A DNA stretch of 42,582 nucleotides from the IMG/VR virus record IMGVR_UViG_3300037246_000359, positions 1 through 42,582 of that record, one strand, 5' to 3'. How positions within the stretch are numbered: the stretch's first letter is position 1; the number at the start of each line of letters is the position of its first letter. The DNA comes from a virus. The translations under genes were made by a program, and so were the position numbers. Shown piece by piece: positions 6,527-14,848 of this stretch. The notes under the pieces are model-generated. The model was not told the origin of the DNA, searched no databases, and saw only the letters and a program-made list of their open reading frames with translations.

Positions 6527-7540
6527 ATGCAGTTCTACGAACGAAATGAAGCGTCTATCACTAGCGAGAGTGACGCACTCGACAAGAAGGCTCAGGAATG
6601 GGGCAACGATGCGCCCATGCTGTACCTCTTCGCTGGATCCACTATGGTCCGTATTCTCCCCCCGTACAACGAGACTGGCGTGTTCTTCCGTCAGGTCGTG
6701 AAGCATCGCGTCCGTGTGGGTAACCGCACGGAGATCCTCGCCTGCCCGGCGGCTGAGGCCAACCTACCCTGCGCTATCTGTGAAAAGGGCCAGGAGCTGA
6801 TGGACAGCAGGGACGAGATGAAGATGAAGTTCGCTCGTGAGAACCTTCGTCCCCGCACCCAGTATCTCTACAACGTGATCGTCCATTCGGGTCCTGCCAA
6901 CAAGAAGGGCGAGACTCCCGAGTTTGGCAAAGTGTACGTTCTTGAGGCTGGCGTCATGGTTCACCGTCAGGTGATCTCCCTTGATCAAGACCCCGGCGCT
7001 GGCTGGGCAGACATCACGAACCCGGCTGCGGGCGTGAACCTGATCATCAAGCGGACGGGCCAGGGGCTCGACACCAAGTACGAAGTGAACCCGCACGGCG
7101 CAGGCCGCACGGACTTCTTCGCTGACTGTACTGCCCATGGAGTCGATCCGAACAGCCTTGAGCTGATCAATTTGGACGAGGTGTACTCCCTTCCGCCCGC
7201 TGAGAAGCTGGCTGAAGTAGCCTCGACCATCAACGTCGGCGGTGCCTTCCCGGGCGCTGGTACGGCCCAGACCGCGCATCCTGCGCTTCCGACCGCGAGC
7301 GCTGCTCCGGCCCCGGTTGCGCCGGTCGCTGCGGTCGCTCCTGTCGCCCCGGTTGCTCCGGTTGCGGCTGTTGCTCCGGTGGCACCCGTGTCTGCCCCCG
7401 TGGCTGTTACTCCCCCGGTCGCTGCGCCCGTGGCACCTGTAGCCGTTGCCCCAGTGGCTCCGGTTGCGGTCCCGGTTGCCGCCCCTGAGGCACCGGCTGT
7501 ACCGCAGCCGCCTGCGGTGCCCGAGCCCCCGAAGGAGTAA
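6527..7540 (+). CDS. ssDNA-binding protein, T4 gp32-like core
   Basis: This 337-residue protein probably coats ssDNA during replication and recombination. The core (residues 1-225) follows the phage gp32-like pattern: RILPPYNETGVFFRQVVKH near 43, a Cys cluster (ACPAAEANLPCAICEK, with an upstream His available) typical of a zinc site, then NVIVHSG and a DITNPAAGVNL...TGQGLDTKYEV block in the second half. Residues from about 258 to the end are a Pro/Ala/Val low-complexity tail ending in PEPPKE, which is only weakly acidic compared with usual SSB tails. It has its own promoter (6452) and is followed by a terminator (7545), consistent with high expression of one gene. RBS is AAAGGAT before 6527. 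Confidence 0.75.
   Translation: MQFYERNEASITSESDALDKKAQEWGNDAPMLYLFAGSTMVRILPPYNETGVFFRQVVKHRVRVGNRTEILACPAAEANLPCAICEKGQELMDSRDEMKMKFARENLRPRTQYLYNVIVHSGPANKKGETPEFGKVYVLEAGVMVHRQVISLDQDPGAGWADITNPAAGVNLIIKRTGQGLDTKYEVNPHGAGRTDFFADCTAHGVDPNSLELINLDEVYSLPPAEKLAEVASTINVGGAFPGAGTAQTAHPALPTASAAPAPVAPVAAVAPVAPVAPVAAVAPVAPVSAPVAVTPPVAAPVAPVAVAPVAPVAVPVAAPEAPAVPQPPAVPEPPKE
7301..7531 (+). repeat. Imperfect tandem coding repeat (Pro-Val-Ala units) in the ssDNA-binding protein tail
   Basis: This stretch encodes about 75 residues made almost only of Val, Ala and Pro, in repeats of the type APVAPVAAV. At DNA level it is a run of imperfect GTTGC(T/G)CCGGT-like units, GC-rich and prone to slippage. The tail is probably extended and disordered. 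Length variation between related phages is expected. Confidence 0.7.
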
Positions 7541-7544
7541 CCCT

Positions 7545-7590
7545 GAGCCCCCGGTGGTAGCCCAAACTACTGCCGGGGGCTCCTTTCTTC
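7545..7590 (+). terminator. Intrinsic terminator after the ssDNA-binding protein gene
   Basis: The arms 7545-7560 and 7567-7582 pair over 10 GC-rich base pairs, two mismatches, then 4 more pairs, around a 6-nt loop. CTTTCTTCCCC follows. The stem is strong but the T-tract is broken by C, so termination may be partial, which would allow some read-through into the recombinase gene at 7611. Confidence 0.65.
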
Positions 7591-7610
7591 CCCCCTACAC
7601 GGAGCACCAC

Positions 7611-8699
7611 ATGGACGAGAAATTCAAGAAACTGTTTGATCTAACTAAGAAGAACGACGCGCTGACCGTATTTGCGGGCGACGATCTTTCTATGGGCTCT
7701 GTGGCCCCCTACGGAATCAGTACCGGAATCGCAGAATTGGACCTGTATCTCGGTGCCAAGGCTGGACTACCTGCCTCTAAGGTCATCGAGTTCTTCGGAA
7801 AGCAAATGTGTGGCAAGACGACCGCCGCCCTCCAAGCTGCTGCTGAATGGCAGAAGCGTGGTGGACTGGTGATCTTCATTGACACTGAAAAGTCCTTTGA
7901 TCCGAAACGAGCCCGTGAACTGGGCTGTGTCCCGGAGGACATCTTCAAGCACGAGGCGGATACCATCGAAGAGATCTTCAAGGTCATGATCCACTACTTC
8001 GGTGACATCGACGTGGAGACTAAGAAGAAGTCCAAGAAGGGCACCCTGGACGGGGCAGACTTCCCCGTATTAGTCATCGTGGACTCCGTTACTGGTGTCC
8101 CCACCATCGCTGACGCGCAGGGTGACATCGACGCCTCAGACCGCCCTGGGTTCGAGGCCAAGCAGATCAAGCGTGGGCTCAAGAAGGTCAACCCCATCTT
8201 GTCCCAGCTAACCTGTAAGCCTACGATCATCTTTATCAATCACGCTATCGCCAAGATCGGAGCCTTCGGCAAGAAGACCGACTCCGGCGGTGGCATGGGC
8301 ATCAAGTTCTACTCCACGGTTCGTGTGGAATTCACCGCTATCTCGGCGATTAAGAACAAGACCACTGGTGAGCGCCTCGGCCAGAAGATCAAGGTGTTCA
8401 TCGAGAAGCTCAAGGGTGGGCATCTTACGGCTCCGGATATGACCCTGGACCTGACGAATGACCTTGGCTTCGACCGATACGAGAGCCTAAAGCTGGCGAT
8501 GATCTCCACTGGGTTCGCTGCGCGTCCCGCTGGAGCACAGGTGGTAACCATCCTCCCGGGCACCCCGCACGAGCTACAGTTCAAACAAACTGACTTCCGC
8601 AAGTGGGTGGAGGAAACGAGTTACGATGAGGTCTATAACAAATGGCGTAAGTGGTGCGTCAAAGAGGGCTATCTTCAGCCCTGGGGAGGTGACTCATGA
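7611..8699 (+). CDS. UvsX/RecA-like recombinase
   Basis: This 362-residue ATPase forms filaments on ssDNA and drives strand exchange. Walker A is GKQMCGKT at 63-70, with a preceding STGIAELD segment typical of RecA cores. IFIDTEKSFD follows at about 88-97 with the catalytic-glutamate region. Walker B is VLVIVDSV with Asp158. A later FINHAIAK strand and a GGG segment (SGGGMGIKFYS) match the RecA motif and L2 loop area. The ATG at 7611 with GGAG at 7601-7604 is chosen; a longer frame reading into the terminator and the upstream gene is rejected. Neighbours (ssDNA-binding protein, SbcD/SbcC) are the expected recombination partners. Confidence 0.88.
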   Translation: MDEKFKKLFDLTKKNDALTVFAGDDLSMGSVAPYGISTGIAELDLYLGAKAGLPASKVIEFFGKQMCGKTTAALQAAAEWQKRGGLVIFIDTEKSFDPKRARELGCVPEDIFKHEADTIEEIFKVMIHYFGDIDVETKKKSKKGTLDGADFPVLVIVDSVTGVPTIADAQGDIDASDRPGFEAKQIKRGLKKVNPILSQLTCKPTIIFINHAIAKIGAFGKKTDSGGGMGIKFYSTVRVEFTAISAIKNKTTGERLGQKIKVFIEKLKGGHLTAPDMTLDLTNDLGFDRYESLKLAMISTGFAARPAGAQVVTILPGTPHELQFKQTDFRKWVEETSYDEVYNKWRKWCVKEGYLQPWGGDS

Positions 8700-9016
8700 G
8701 CGAAGAAATGCAGTTCGGATTGATGCTATACGCCATCGTTGGCATGATTTGGGTGCGGCTGGAGCACAATACCTTCCAGTTTGATTTTACTGGCATGGAC
8801 ACTGTGAATTCAATGTTCACGGTGATGCAGCAGATCATCCACTACTTCCGCGTTATGGCTGTCTGGCCTCTCTACGTCGCAGAGGATCTCCTGATCTACC
8901 TCGACAACCGTCGTTTCCGTGAGGATGAAGAGGCCGAGGTTGACCCCTTCGAAGAGAAGGAAGACAAGGGACCTACGTTCAAGGGTACCGGCGAGGACAA
9001 GGAAGACGATGAGTAA
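8696..9016 (+). CDS. Small membrane-associated protein of unknown function
   Basis: This 106-residue protein was not recognised. Residues 6-20 are hydrophobic (GLMLYAIVGMIWV) and could be a short membrane helix; a second mildly hydrophobic stretch lies at 50-65. The last 35 residues are highly acidic (EDEEAEVDPFEEKED and EDKEDDE). It starts in an ATGA overlap with the recombinase gene and overlaps sbcD by 8 nt. Acidic tails in recombination clusters can contact ssDNA-binding proteins or mimic DNA, but here this is speculation. Confidence 0.5.
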   Translation: MSEEMQFGLMLYAIVGMIWVRLEHNTFQFDFTGMDTVNSMFTVMQQIIHYFRVMAVWPLYVAEDLLIYLDNRRFREDEEAEVDPFEEKEDKGPTFKGTGEDKEDDE

Positions 9017-10037
9017 GAGGCTCATATTCTCGGACATCCACTTCCATCCGTGGACCTACGGGGCTACCATTGGCGAGGACGGCATGAACAGCCGTCTCGC
9101 CATGCAGGCTGCCGCCGCGGACGAGATGATCGAGGATGCTATTGAGTCGGGCTGCAAGTATGCCTACTTCTGTGGGGACCTTTTCCACCGTCATGGCTCC
9201 ATCCCCACGCAGGCGCTTAGTGTGGCTGCCGCTATGTTCAATAAGCTGCGGAACGGTGACATCAGGATCCGGGCCATCCCGGGCAATCACGACATGGAGG
9301 ACCGCGAGGGTAGGCTCCACGGGCTCTCATTCCTCCCTGAAGGGGAGATCTTGGGTTCATGGGAAGACCGGGGCCTTAGGGTCCTCGCTTTGCCCTACAC
9401 GACGAACGAGGAGACTCTGAAGAGGTTCCTGGGGGACGCTGGGGAGGATGGACAGAGCAAGATGCTCATGCTTCATCAGGGAGTTTCTGGCGTCCCCCTC
9501 TCTTCAGGCTACGTGCTGGATGAGCGCCTGGAAGCCAGCATGATCCCTGATAACTGCCGTGCCTTCACAGGCCACTATCACTTCCACCGAGCTGTCACTC
9601 CTAACCTCACGGTGGTTGGCAACCTGACCCCTCTCAACTGGGGTGACGTTGATCAAAGCAAGGGCTGGATCATCTGGGATGACGAGACTGGTGAGATGGC
9701 TCAGAAGCACCAGTCCTCCCATCCGGGCTTCTGGAACTACGACTACGAGATGCCCATTGGCAACGTGGAAGGTCAGTACATCCGGTACACTACCCCTGTC
9801 ACGCTGAAGGAGCAAGCTGAGATCCGGGCTGACCTGATCGAATTTGGTGCCCTGACCGTGGAGTTCCCTGAGATCAAGACGACCCTGAAAGAGACTGCTA
9901 AGTTCAAGAAGGGCGAGACGCTCACGACCGAGCATCTGCTGGCTGAGTTCATGAATTCTGAGATGCCTGAGCGCCGCAAGGAAGTCGGCTTGGAAGTGAG
10001 AGAGGAAAGATATGAAGCTCCTGTCAATTCACGCTAA
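9009..10037 (+). CDS. sbcD: SbcD/Mre11-like nuclease subunit (T4 gp47-like)
   Basis: This 342-residue protein is the metallophosphoesterase nuclease of an SbcCD/gp46-47 complex that processes DNA ends. All metal-binding motifs are visible: FSDIHFH (Asp9, His11), CGDLFH (Asp57), PGNHDMED (Asn93, His94), a central MLHQG, and TGHYHFH near residue 180. A C-terminal helical region (about 240-342) is the usual SbcC-binding part. The start at 9009 is chosen because the motif must begin immediately after it; upstream in-frame residues lie within the previous gene's acidic tail. The end overlaps the start of sbcC by 26 nt. Confidence 0.88.
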   Translation: MSKRLIFSDIHFHPWTYGATIGEDGMNSRLAMQAAAADEMIEDAIESGCKYAYFCGDLFHRHGSIPTQALSVAAAMFNKLRNGDIRIRAIPGNHDMEDREGRLHGLSFLPEGEILGSWEDRGLRVLALPYTTNEETLKRFLGDAGEDGQSKMLMLHQGVSGVPLSSGYVLDERLEASMIPDNCRAFTGHYHFHRAVTPNLTVVGNLTPLNWGDVDQSKGWIIWDDETGEMAQKHQSSHPGFWNYDYEMPIGNVEGQYIRYTTPVTLKEQAEIRADLIEFGALTVEFPEIKTTLKETAKFKKGETLTTEHLLAEFMNSEMPERRKEVGLEVREERYEAPVNSR

Positions 10038-11886
10038 GAATCTCTTCTCCCTTGGAGACGTGTCCATTAGCCTAGATGGATTGGGGCTGACCCTGGTCAC
10101 TGGGTACTCTGAGGACGAGGGCTCCTCCAATGGAGCGGGCAAGTCCAGTCTAGGCAACAAGGCTATCCTCTGGACCCTCTACGGTGAGACTGCCGGTGGG
10201 CTCAAGGCTGGTGCTGTCCTGAACCGACATGGCAAGCGGAAGTGCTTCGGTCAGATCGTCTTCAAGGGGATCGACGGCAAGAAGTACACTATCCGCCGTG
10301 AGCGGCCGGCTAAGCTGACGCTCTGGGTTGATAATGCGGACGTGTCGGCTCATACGGCCAAGGACACTCAGGTGATGATTGACAAGCTCCTGGGCATCGA
10401 CTTCAAGACGTTTATCCAGACCAGCTTCTTCGGTCAGGGTCGCACGGTTCACTACCCGGCGCTGACCCCCAAGGATCAGAAGGCGGTGTTGGAGCAGATC
10501 CTCCCCATGGAAGAGGTGGACGCCTGGGCTGCCTACACGGACAAGCAGTACAAGGCGCTGAAGCCCACTGTGGCTGAGGCTGATCAAGCGTACACGACTG
10601 CACGGACTATCACCGAGCAGTTCGATGCGGCCATTAGTCGTACCATTGTAGACGGTACGGAGTACGAGTCTGAGCGCCTTGCTAAGATCGAGCAGGTTAA
10701 GACGGACATCAAAGCTGGCACCGCTTCCTTCGATGCCGCATACGCCTCTCTCGCTATCGTCAAGGAGCAGACCGAGCAGACCAGCGTTGAGTACCTGATG
10801 AGCGTGATCGAGGAAATCGGCACCAACATCGTGCTGGCTAGCGATATACAGACAGAACACTGGAAGAAGATACAGGCTACTTCGTCGGTTGGTTCCCAGT
10901 GGTCGCACCGACTGAACTTCCTTTCTAATGAGCTGGATTCCATGGATACGGACTCTAAGTGCCCCGTATGCCTCAGGGACTTCGATAGCACTACGGTAGA
11001 TGCGGTGGCGAGTAGGGTTAAGCAGCAGCAGAAGTTGATGGACGAGTGCCAAGTGAACGTCGAGGAATGCACGAAAGTTCAAGTCTTCTACAACGCAGAG
11101 CACGGCTCGGCTACCCGAAAGATCCATGACCTTCAGATGGATCTGGAGAGTAAGCGCGATCAACTCGTTAGGGTCAATCAGTACGAGGGAAACAAGGCCG
11201 CGCTGGACGCTAAGGTGGAGGCATCGCTCGCCGCTAAGCAGACCAAGCTGGAGCTTTACGAAGATGAGACCAACCCTCATATAGCGCTGCACGGTCGAGC
11301 TAATGAGCAGCATGGCGAGGCGGCGGACGCGGAGTTCGCGGCCTACGAGCACTACACCAACCTCAAAGAAGAGCTGGATCATCTGGTCTACTGGCGTGAC
11401 GTATACAGCAAGGAGTTGAAGCTCAAGTTGTTTGAGGAAGCCTGCCCGTTCCTCGATGCCCGTGTCGCCTACCACCTGGGTAGGTTGAAGAACGAGCAGA
11501 TTACCTGTGAGTTCACCACTGTCAAGCGTCTGTCTACTGGCGAGGCTAAGGAGGAGTTCAATGTCAAAGTTACCTCTACAACCGGCGGGGACGGATTTGA
11601 TTCTCTATCTGGGGGCGAACAGCAGATGGTGTCCTTCGCTGTCGGCTTGGCTCTCAGCGATCTGGCAAAGTCAGCTTCTGCTCACTCATCTAGCATTGTC
11701 ATTCTGGACGAGCCTTTCACGGAGCTAGACGAGCGCAACGGTGAAGCTGTGGTTGAGTACCTGACCTCGGAGGTTGAAAATGGGCAAGATACGGTCCTTC
11801 TCATCAGCAACGAAGAAACACTTAAGGGATTGGTTCCGAACCGGATCCACGTCGTCAAACGAAAGGGAATTACGAATGTCAACTGA
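10012..11886 (+). CDS. sbcC: SbcC/Rad50-like ATPase subunit (T4 gp46-like)
   Basis: This 624-residue ABC-type ATPase works with SbcD in DNA-end resection. Walker A is SSNGAGKSS at 38-46. Two coiled-coil arms (about 190-310 and 335-465) flank a zinc hook, CPVC at 317-320. The ABC signature LSGGEQQ is at 532-538, and Walker B VILDEP with Asp566/Glu567 follows. At 624 residues it is much shorter than E. coli SbcC but close to phage gp46. The AGAGGAAAGA before 10012 is a good ribosome-binding site. The complex with UvsX and primase suggests recombination-dependent replication or end processing. Confidence 0.9.
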   Translation: MKLLSIHAKNLFSLGDVSISLDGLGLTLVTGYSEDEGSSNGAGKSSLGNKAILWTLYGETAGGLKAGAVLNRHGKRKCFGQIVFKGIDGKKYTIRRERPAKLTLWVDNADVSAHTAKDTQVMIDKLLGIDFKTFIQTSFFGQGRTVHYPALTPKDQKAVLEQILPMEEVDAWAAYTDKQYKALKPTVAEADQAYTTARTITEQFDAAISRTIVDGTEYESERLAKIEQVKTDIKAGTASFDAAYASLAIVKEQTEQTSVEYLMSVIEEIGTNIVLASDIQTEHWKKIQATSSVGSQWSHRLNFLSNELDSMDTDSKCPVCLRDFDSTTVDAVASRVKQQQKLMDECQVNVEECTKVQVFYNAEHGSATRKIHDLQMDLESKRDQLVRVNQYEGNKAALDAKVEASLAAKQTKLELYEDETNPHIALHGRANEQHGEAADAEFAAYEHYTNLKEELDHLVYWRDVYSKELKLKLFEEACPFLDARVAYHLGRLKNEQITCEFTTVKRLSTGEAKEEFNVKVTSTTGGDGFDSLSGGEQQMVSFAVGLALSDLAKSASAHSSSIVILDEPFTELDERNGEAVVEYLTSEVENGQDTVLLISNEETLKGLVPNRIHVVKRKGITNVN

Positions 11887-12586
11887 GAAGATCGAAGACG
11901 CTAAGACGGCGATACGGAACCGCGCTCATGACATTCAAGAGTACGGCTACGACATGGATCATTTCGTGATCTACCTTCAGGGTGTCGAAGAGAACCCTGA
12001 TGAATGCAACATTGAGCCTGGGGTCGAGTACCGCATGGCGAACCGCTTCATCCGTAATCTGGACACGCTGACCGCTATTGACAGTGAGCGGCCGATCATC
12101 ATTTCGATGAAGACGAACGGCGGCGACTGGAACGAGGGCATGGCGATCTATGATGCTATCATCGCAGCGCCGAACCCCGTCACTATCGTGAACTACACTC
12201 ACGCACGGTCGATGTCCTCGATCATCATGTGTGCCGCTAACAAGCGGGTCATGATGCCTCACTCCACGTTCATGATCCACATGGGCACCTGGGGTGATGA
12301 GGGGACGTGGAAACAGTGCAAGTCAGCTTGGAATTTCGAGCAGCGCACCGAACACGAGATGCTTGACATCTACGTGGAACGCCTCAAGGGCACCCCGGGG
12401 GGCAAGTGCAACTCGTGGTCGAAGAAGCGCATCCGGGAGTGGCTGGTACAGAGTATGCACGAGACAGAGGAGGTGTACTTCACCGCAGAGCAGGCTGTCA
12501 AGGTGGGCTTCGCCGATCAGATCTTCACTGACTGGGAAACCGTCACCGACTACACTGAAGAACAAGAACAGGTTATCTTCACATGA
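11876..12586 (+). CDS. ClpP-family serine protease-like protein
   Basis: This 236-residue protein has the ClpP/crotonase fold signatures. NGGDWNEGMAIYD near 81-93 is the oxyanion loop and helix region. ARSMSSIIMCAA at 110-121 carries the nucleophile position (Ser112, ClpP ASM), and MPHSTFMIHMG at 127-137 supplies the catalytic His135. AEQAVKVGFAD near the C-terminus supplies the acidic residue position. It overlaps sbcC by 11 nt with AAAGGGA upstream. Phage ClpP-like proteins usually sit beside capsid genes as prohead proteases; here it lies at the end of the recombination operon, so host-protein turnover, or maturation at a distance, is possible. The target is unknown. Confidence 0.78.
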   Translation: MSTEKIEDAKTAIRNRAHDIQEYGYDMDHFVIYLQGVEENPDECNIEPGVEYRMANRFIRNLDTLTAIDSERPIIISMKTNGGDWNEGMAIYDAIIAAPNPVTIVNYTHARSMSSIIMCAANKRVMMPHSTFMIHMGTWGDEGTWKQCKSAWNFEQRTEHEMLDIYVERLKGTPGGKCNSWSKKRIREWLVQSMHETEEVYFTAEQAVKVGFADQIFTDWETVTDYTEEQEQVIFT

Positions 12587-12708
12587 GACCCGAACAGCGT
12601 ATCATCATTGAACAGGTAAGCGACCCCATCTGGTTGCAGATAGTCATCCCCCTTGTTGTGGCGGCGGTCATTGGATTCGTCGGCTACACGTTCCGGAGGA
12701 AGAAATGA
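12583..12708 (+). CDS. Small single-pass membrane protein (41 aa)
   Basis: This 41-residue frame starts in an ATGA overlap with the ClpP-like gene and ends in an ATGA overlap with the next. Residues 1-18 are polar. A hydrophobic helix follows at 19-36 (IVIPLVVAAVIGFVGYTF), and the end is RRKK. The cationic tail suggests the C-terminus faces the cytoplasm. The tight coupling on both sides supports a real gene despite its size. The function is unknown. Confidence 0.5.
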   Translation: MRPEQRIIIEQVSDPIWLQIVIPLVVAAVIGFVGYTFRRKK

Positions 12709-12968
12709 CCGACCTAGACTTCATAGGCCATATCGGCTATGCCTTCATCTTCATTGGGATGCTGTTCCTGGCGTCCCAGAGCATCTGGGGCTGGGCGTTC
12801 AGATTCGTAGGTGAGATCATCTGGGTGGGCCTGGGTGTCGCACTAGGGTTGACGAGCATCTGGGCATGGGGTTTCCTCTTCATGTGCATCGACTCTATGG
12901 CGTTCGTTAATTGGTGGTTCAAGCGACTACCTGAGATAGACGATGACGATAAAGACCAGCAGCGCTAA
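12705..12968 (+). CDS. Multi-pass small membrane protein
   Basis: This 87-residue protein has three closely spaced hydrophobic segments (about 8-25, 30-52 and 53-72), rich in Trp and Phe, and a very acidic tail (EIDDDDKD). GGAGGAAG lies directly upstream of the ATG. It overlaps the small membrane protein before it by 4 nt and the nuclease gene after it by 26 nt. A holin-like function is possible given the fold, but no endolysin is visible nearby. Unrecognised. Confidence 0.5.
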   Translation: MTDLDFIGHIGYAFIFIGMLFLASQSIWGWAFRFVGEIIWVGLGVALGLTSIWAWGFLFMCIDSMAFVNWWFKRLPEIDDDDKDQQR

Positions 12969-13329
12969 GGGTAAGGGCAGGAAGTTCCAGAACCATATCC
13001 GTGATCGGATTCTTGAAGAGTTTGATCTGGGTGAGGGTGACGTGGACTCCTGCTCTATGGGCTCAGGAGGAGTAGACATCCCCATGAGCCCCAAGGCCCG
13101 AGCTGCCTTCCCGGTGAGCATTGAGGCCAAGAAGACCCGCAAGACGCCCAGCCTAGCTGAGCTTAGGCAGGCGCACGCTAACGCTTATGACGATACGATC
13201 GCGGCTGTCGTCTGGAGCCCGCATGGCTCTGGCCCTGACAAGGCCGTGATCATGATGGACTTTAACGAGTTCATCGCATGGTACAAAACCCTGGGGACGA
13301 CTGAGGATAACGATGACTCTTCTGTGTGA
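12943..13329 (+). CDS. PD-(D/E)XK endonuclease, Holliday-junction-resolvase-like
   Basis: This 128-residue protein has the short core of the PD-(D/E)XK nuclease fold. After a basic N-terminus and a helix with Glu25/Glu26, the motif reads GGVDIPMSP with Asp45, then FPVSIEAKK with Glu61 and Lys63, followed by a LAELRQAHANA helix. This D...ExK arrangement is used by phage resolvases and related structure-specific nucleases. In this operon it would resolve branched recombination intermediates before packaging. It overlaps the next gene by 17 nt. The substrate is inferred from context; the fold assignment is fairly firm. Confidence 0.65.
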   Translation: MTIKTSSAKGKGRKFQNHIRDRILEEFDLGEGDVDSCSMGSGGVDIPMSPKARAAFPVSIEAKKTRKTPSLAELRQAHANAYDDTIAAVVWSPHGSGPDKAVIMMDFNEFIAWYKTLGTTEDNDDSSV

Positions 13330-14848
13330 ATTCTGTAGATCAAGCGACGTTGAGAAGCGCGGCACCCGTGAGAAGGACGGTGAGATCTATCACCGTGTCA
13401 AGTGCCGTAGCTGTAGCAAGTGGTCGCGAGGTAAGATAGAGTACGAAGAGACGAAGGAGTTCAAGCGCACTGAGGAAGAGCTGGCTAAGCTGCTGGAGGC
13501 CGATACCTACATCATCATGTGCGCCCAAAACAACACGGGCGTGGACAAGATTTTCTGGGCCGGGCTCAAGCAGTACGCGAAGTACAAGAAGGCGCAGATC
13601 ATGGTTCTGCCCATCGTGTTCCCTCGTCGTGTTAATGTGCCCGATGACTTCTGGTGGGCACCCGAGATTGAGCCGTACCTGATGAATCAGGACATCACTC
13701 TGGTCGAGGGCCTCCGTGTCGTAGGAGACTCCTTTCTGAGCCTCACGGCGGTCAACCCCCTCACAGGGTTCGACTCCCTCACACAGAGCGATAGCGCCAT
13801 CCTGGGGCACCCGCAGATTCAGATGAAGACGGTAGCCACCCCGCAGAACCGGCTCCCGAAGATCCTTCATACGACTGGGGCCGTGACCCAGAAGAACTAC
13901 AAGCCCTCCGGTGCTGGTAAGAAGGGCGACTTTCATCATAGCCTCGGAGCGGTGATAGTTGAAATAGATAAAGAGGAGGGGGTGTTCCATCTCCGTAGCC
14001 TCGTGGGCGACTCCAAGAGCGAGTTCTATGACGTAGACAAGCACATCACCAGCCGTGGCGTCAAGCAGTCCAAGGGCTGTGAGGCCATCGTCCTGGGTGA
14101 TGAGCACGTCATAACGAACTGCGAGGACGTGTATAACGCGACCTTCGTAGGGAACGACTCCATCGTGCAGACCTGTCGCCCCAAGTACATCGTGCGGCAT
14201 GACGTGATCGACTCCTACTCGATCAGCCACCATCACCGGCAAACCCCGTCTATCCGGCTGGGTAAGCACATGGCCGGTACGGACAAGCTGAGGGAGGAGC
14301 TGGAGGATACAGCGCGGTTCGTTGAGGGCTCTACGCCCGACTTCTCTCAGAGCGTAATCGTGCCCTCCAACCACCACGACCATATCAAGAAGTGGCTGGA
14401 AGAGGTGGATTGGAAGATGGAGCTGTGGAACGCCCGGATCTATCACGAGATGTGGGCTGCGTGGATTGCCGCCATCGAGCTGAACCGTGGGTTCCATCCG
14501 TTCACATGGTGGATGAAGCAGAACTGTAAGGCCAATGTCATCTACCTTGAGGACGATTACCCCTTCATCGTGAAGGACATCTACCTGGGGTACCACGGTG
14601 ACCGTGGATCTAATGGCTCGAAAGGTAGCATCAAGGCATTCGCCAAGATGGGCTGCAAGACAGTCACGGGTCACACTCACACCCCTGGTATCGAGAAGGG
14701 GGCCTACGCCGTAGGTACCAGCACCCGATTGAAGCTGGAGTACACCTCCGGGCCGAGTAGCTGGATGAACACACACTGTCTGATCCATCCCAATGGCAAG
14801 CGCCAGTTGATCAACATTCTCTGGGGTGATTGGAGATACGATGCGTAA
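13313..14848 (+). CDS. Zinc-ribbon metallophosphoesterase, possibly T5 A1-like
   Basis: This 511-residue protein combines an N-terminal zinc ribbon (CEFC at 5-8, CRSC near 31-34) with a large calcineurin-like metallophosphoesterase domain. The metal-site motifs are VLGDEHV (DxH), VRHDVIDSYS (HDxxD), SNHHDH (in place of GNHD), HGDRG, and TVTGHTHTP (GHTH). The long region between residues 60 and 255 is unlike SbcD. The architecture recalls phage proteins such as T5 A1, which acts on DNA and host DNA breakdown, but I identified this by motif order only. The end of this protein is duplicated in the mini-protein at 243-443. The 17-nt overlap with the nuclease gene places both in one operon. Confidence 0.68.
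   Translation: MTLLCEFCRSSDVEKRGTREKDGEIYHRVKCRSCSKWSRGKIEYEETKEFKRTEEELAKLLEADTYIIMCAQNNTGVDKIFWAGLKQYAKYKKAQIMVLPIVFPRRVNVPDDFWWAPEIEPYLMNQDITLVEGLRVVGDSFLSLTAVNPLTGFDSLTQSDSAILGHPQIQMKTVATPQNRLPKILHTTGAVTQKNYKPSGAGKKGDFHHSLGAVIVEIDKEEGVFHLRSLVGDSKSEFYDVDKHITSRGVKQSKGCEAIVLGDEHVITNCEDVYNATFVGNDSIVQTCRPKYIVRHDVIDSYSISHHHRQTPSIRLGKHMAGTDKLREELEDTARFVEGSTPDFSQSVIVPSNHHDHIKKWLEEVDWKMELWNARIYHEMWAAWIAAIELNRGFHPFTWWMKQNCKANVIYLEDDYPFIVKDIYLGYHGDRGSNGSKGSIKAFAKMGCKTVTGHTHTPGIEKGAYAVGTSTRLKLEYTSGPSSWMNTHCLIHPNGKRQLINILWGDWRYDA

Noticed and set aside
10150-11475. Open minus-strand frame of 441 residues opposite sbcC
   Set aside because: Antisense to a gene with intact Walker, zinc-hook and signature motifs; no independent support.
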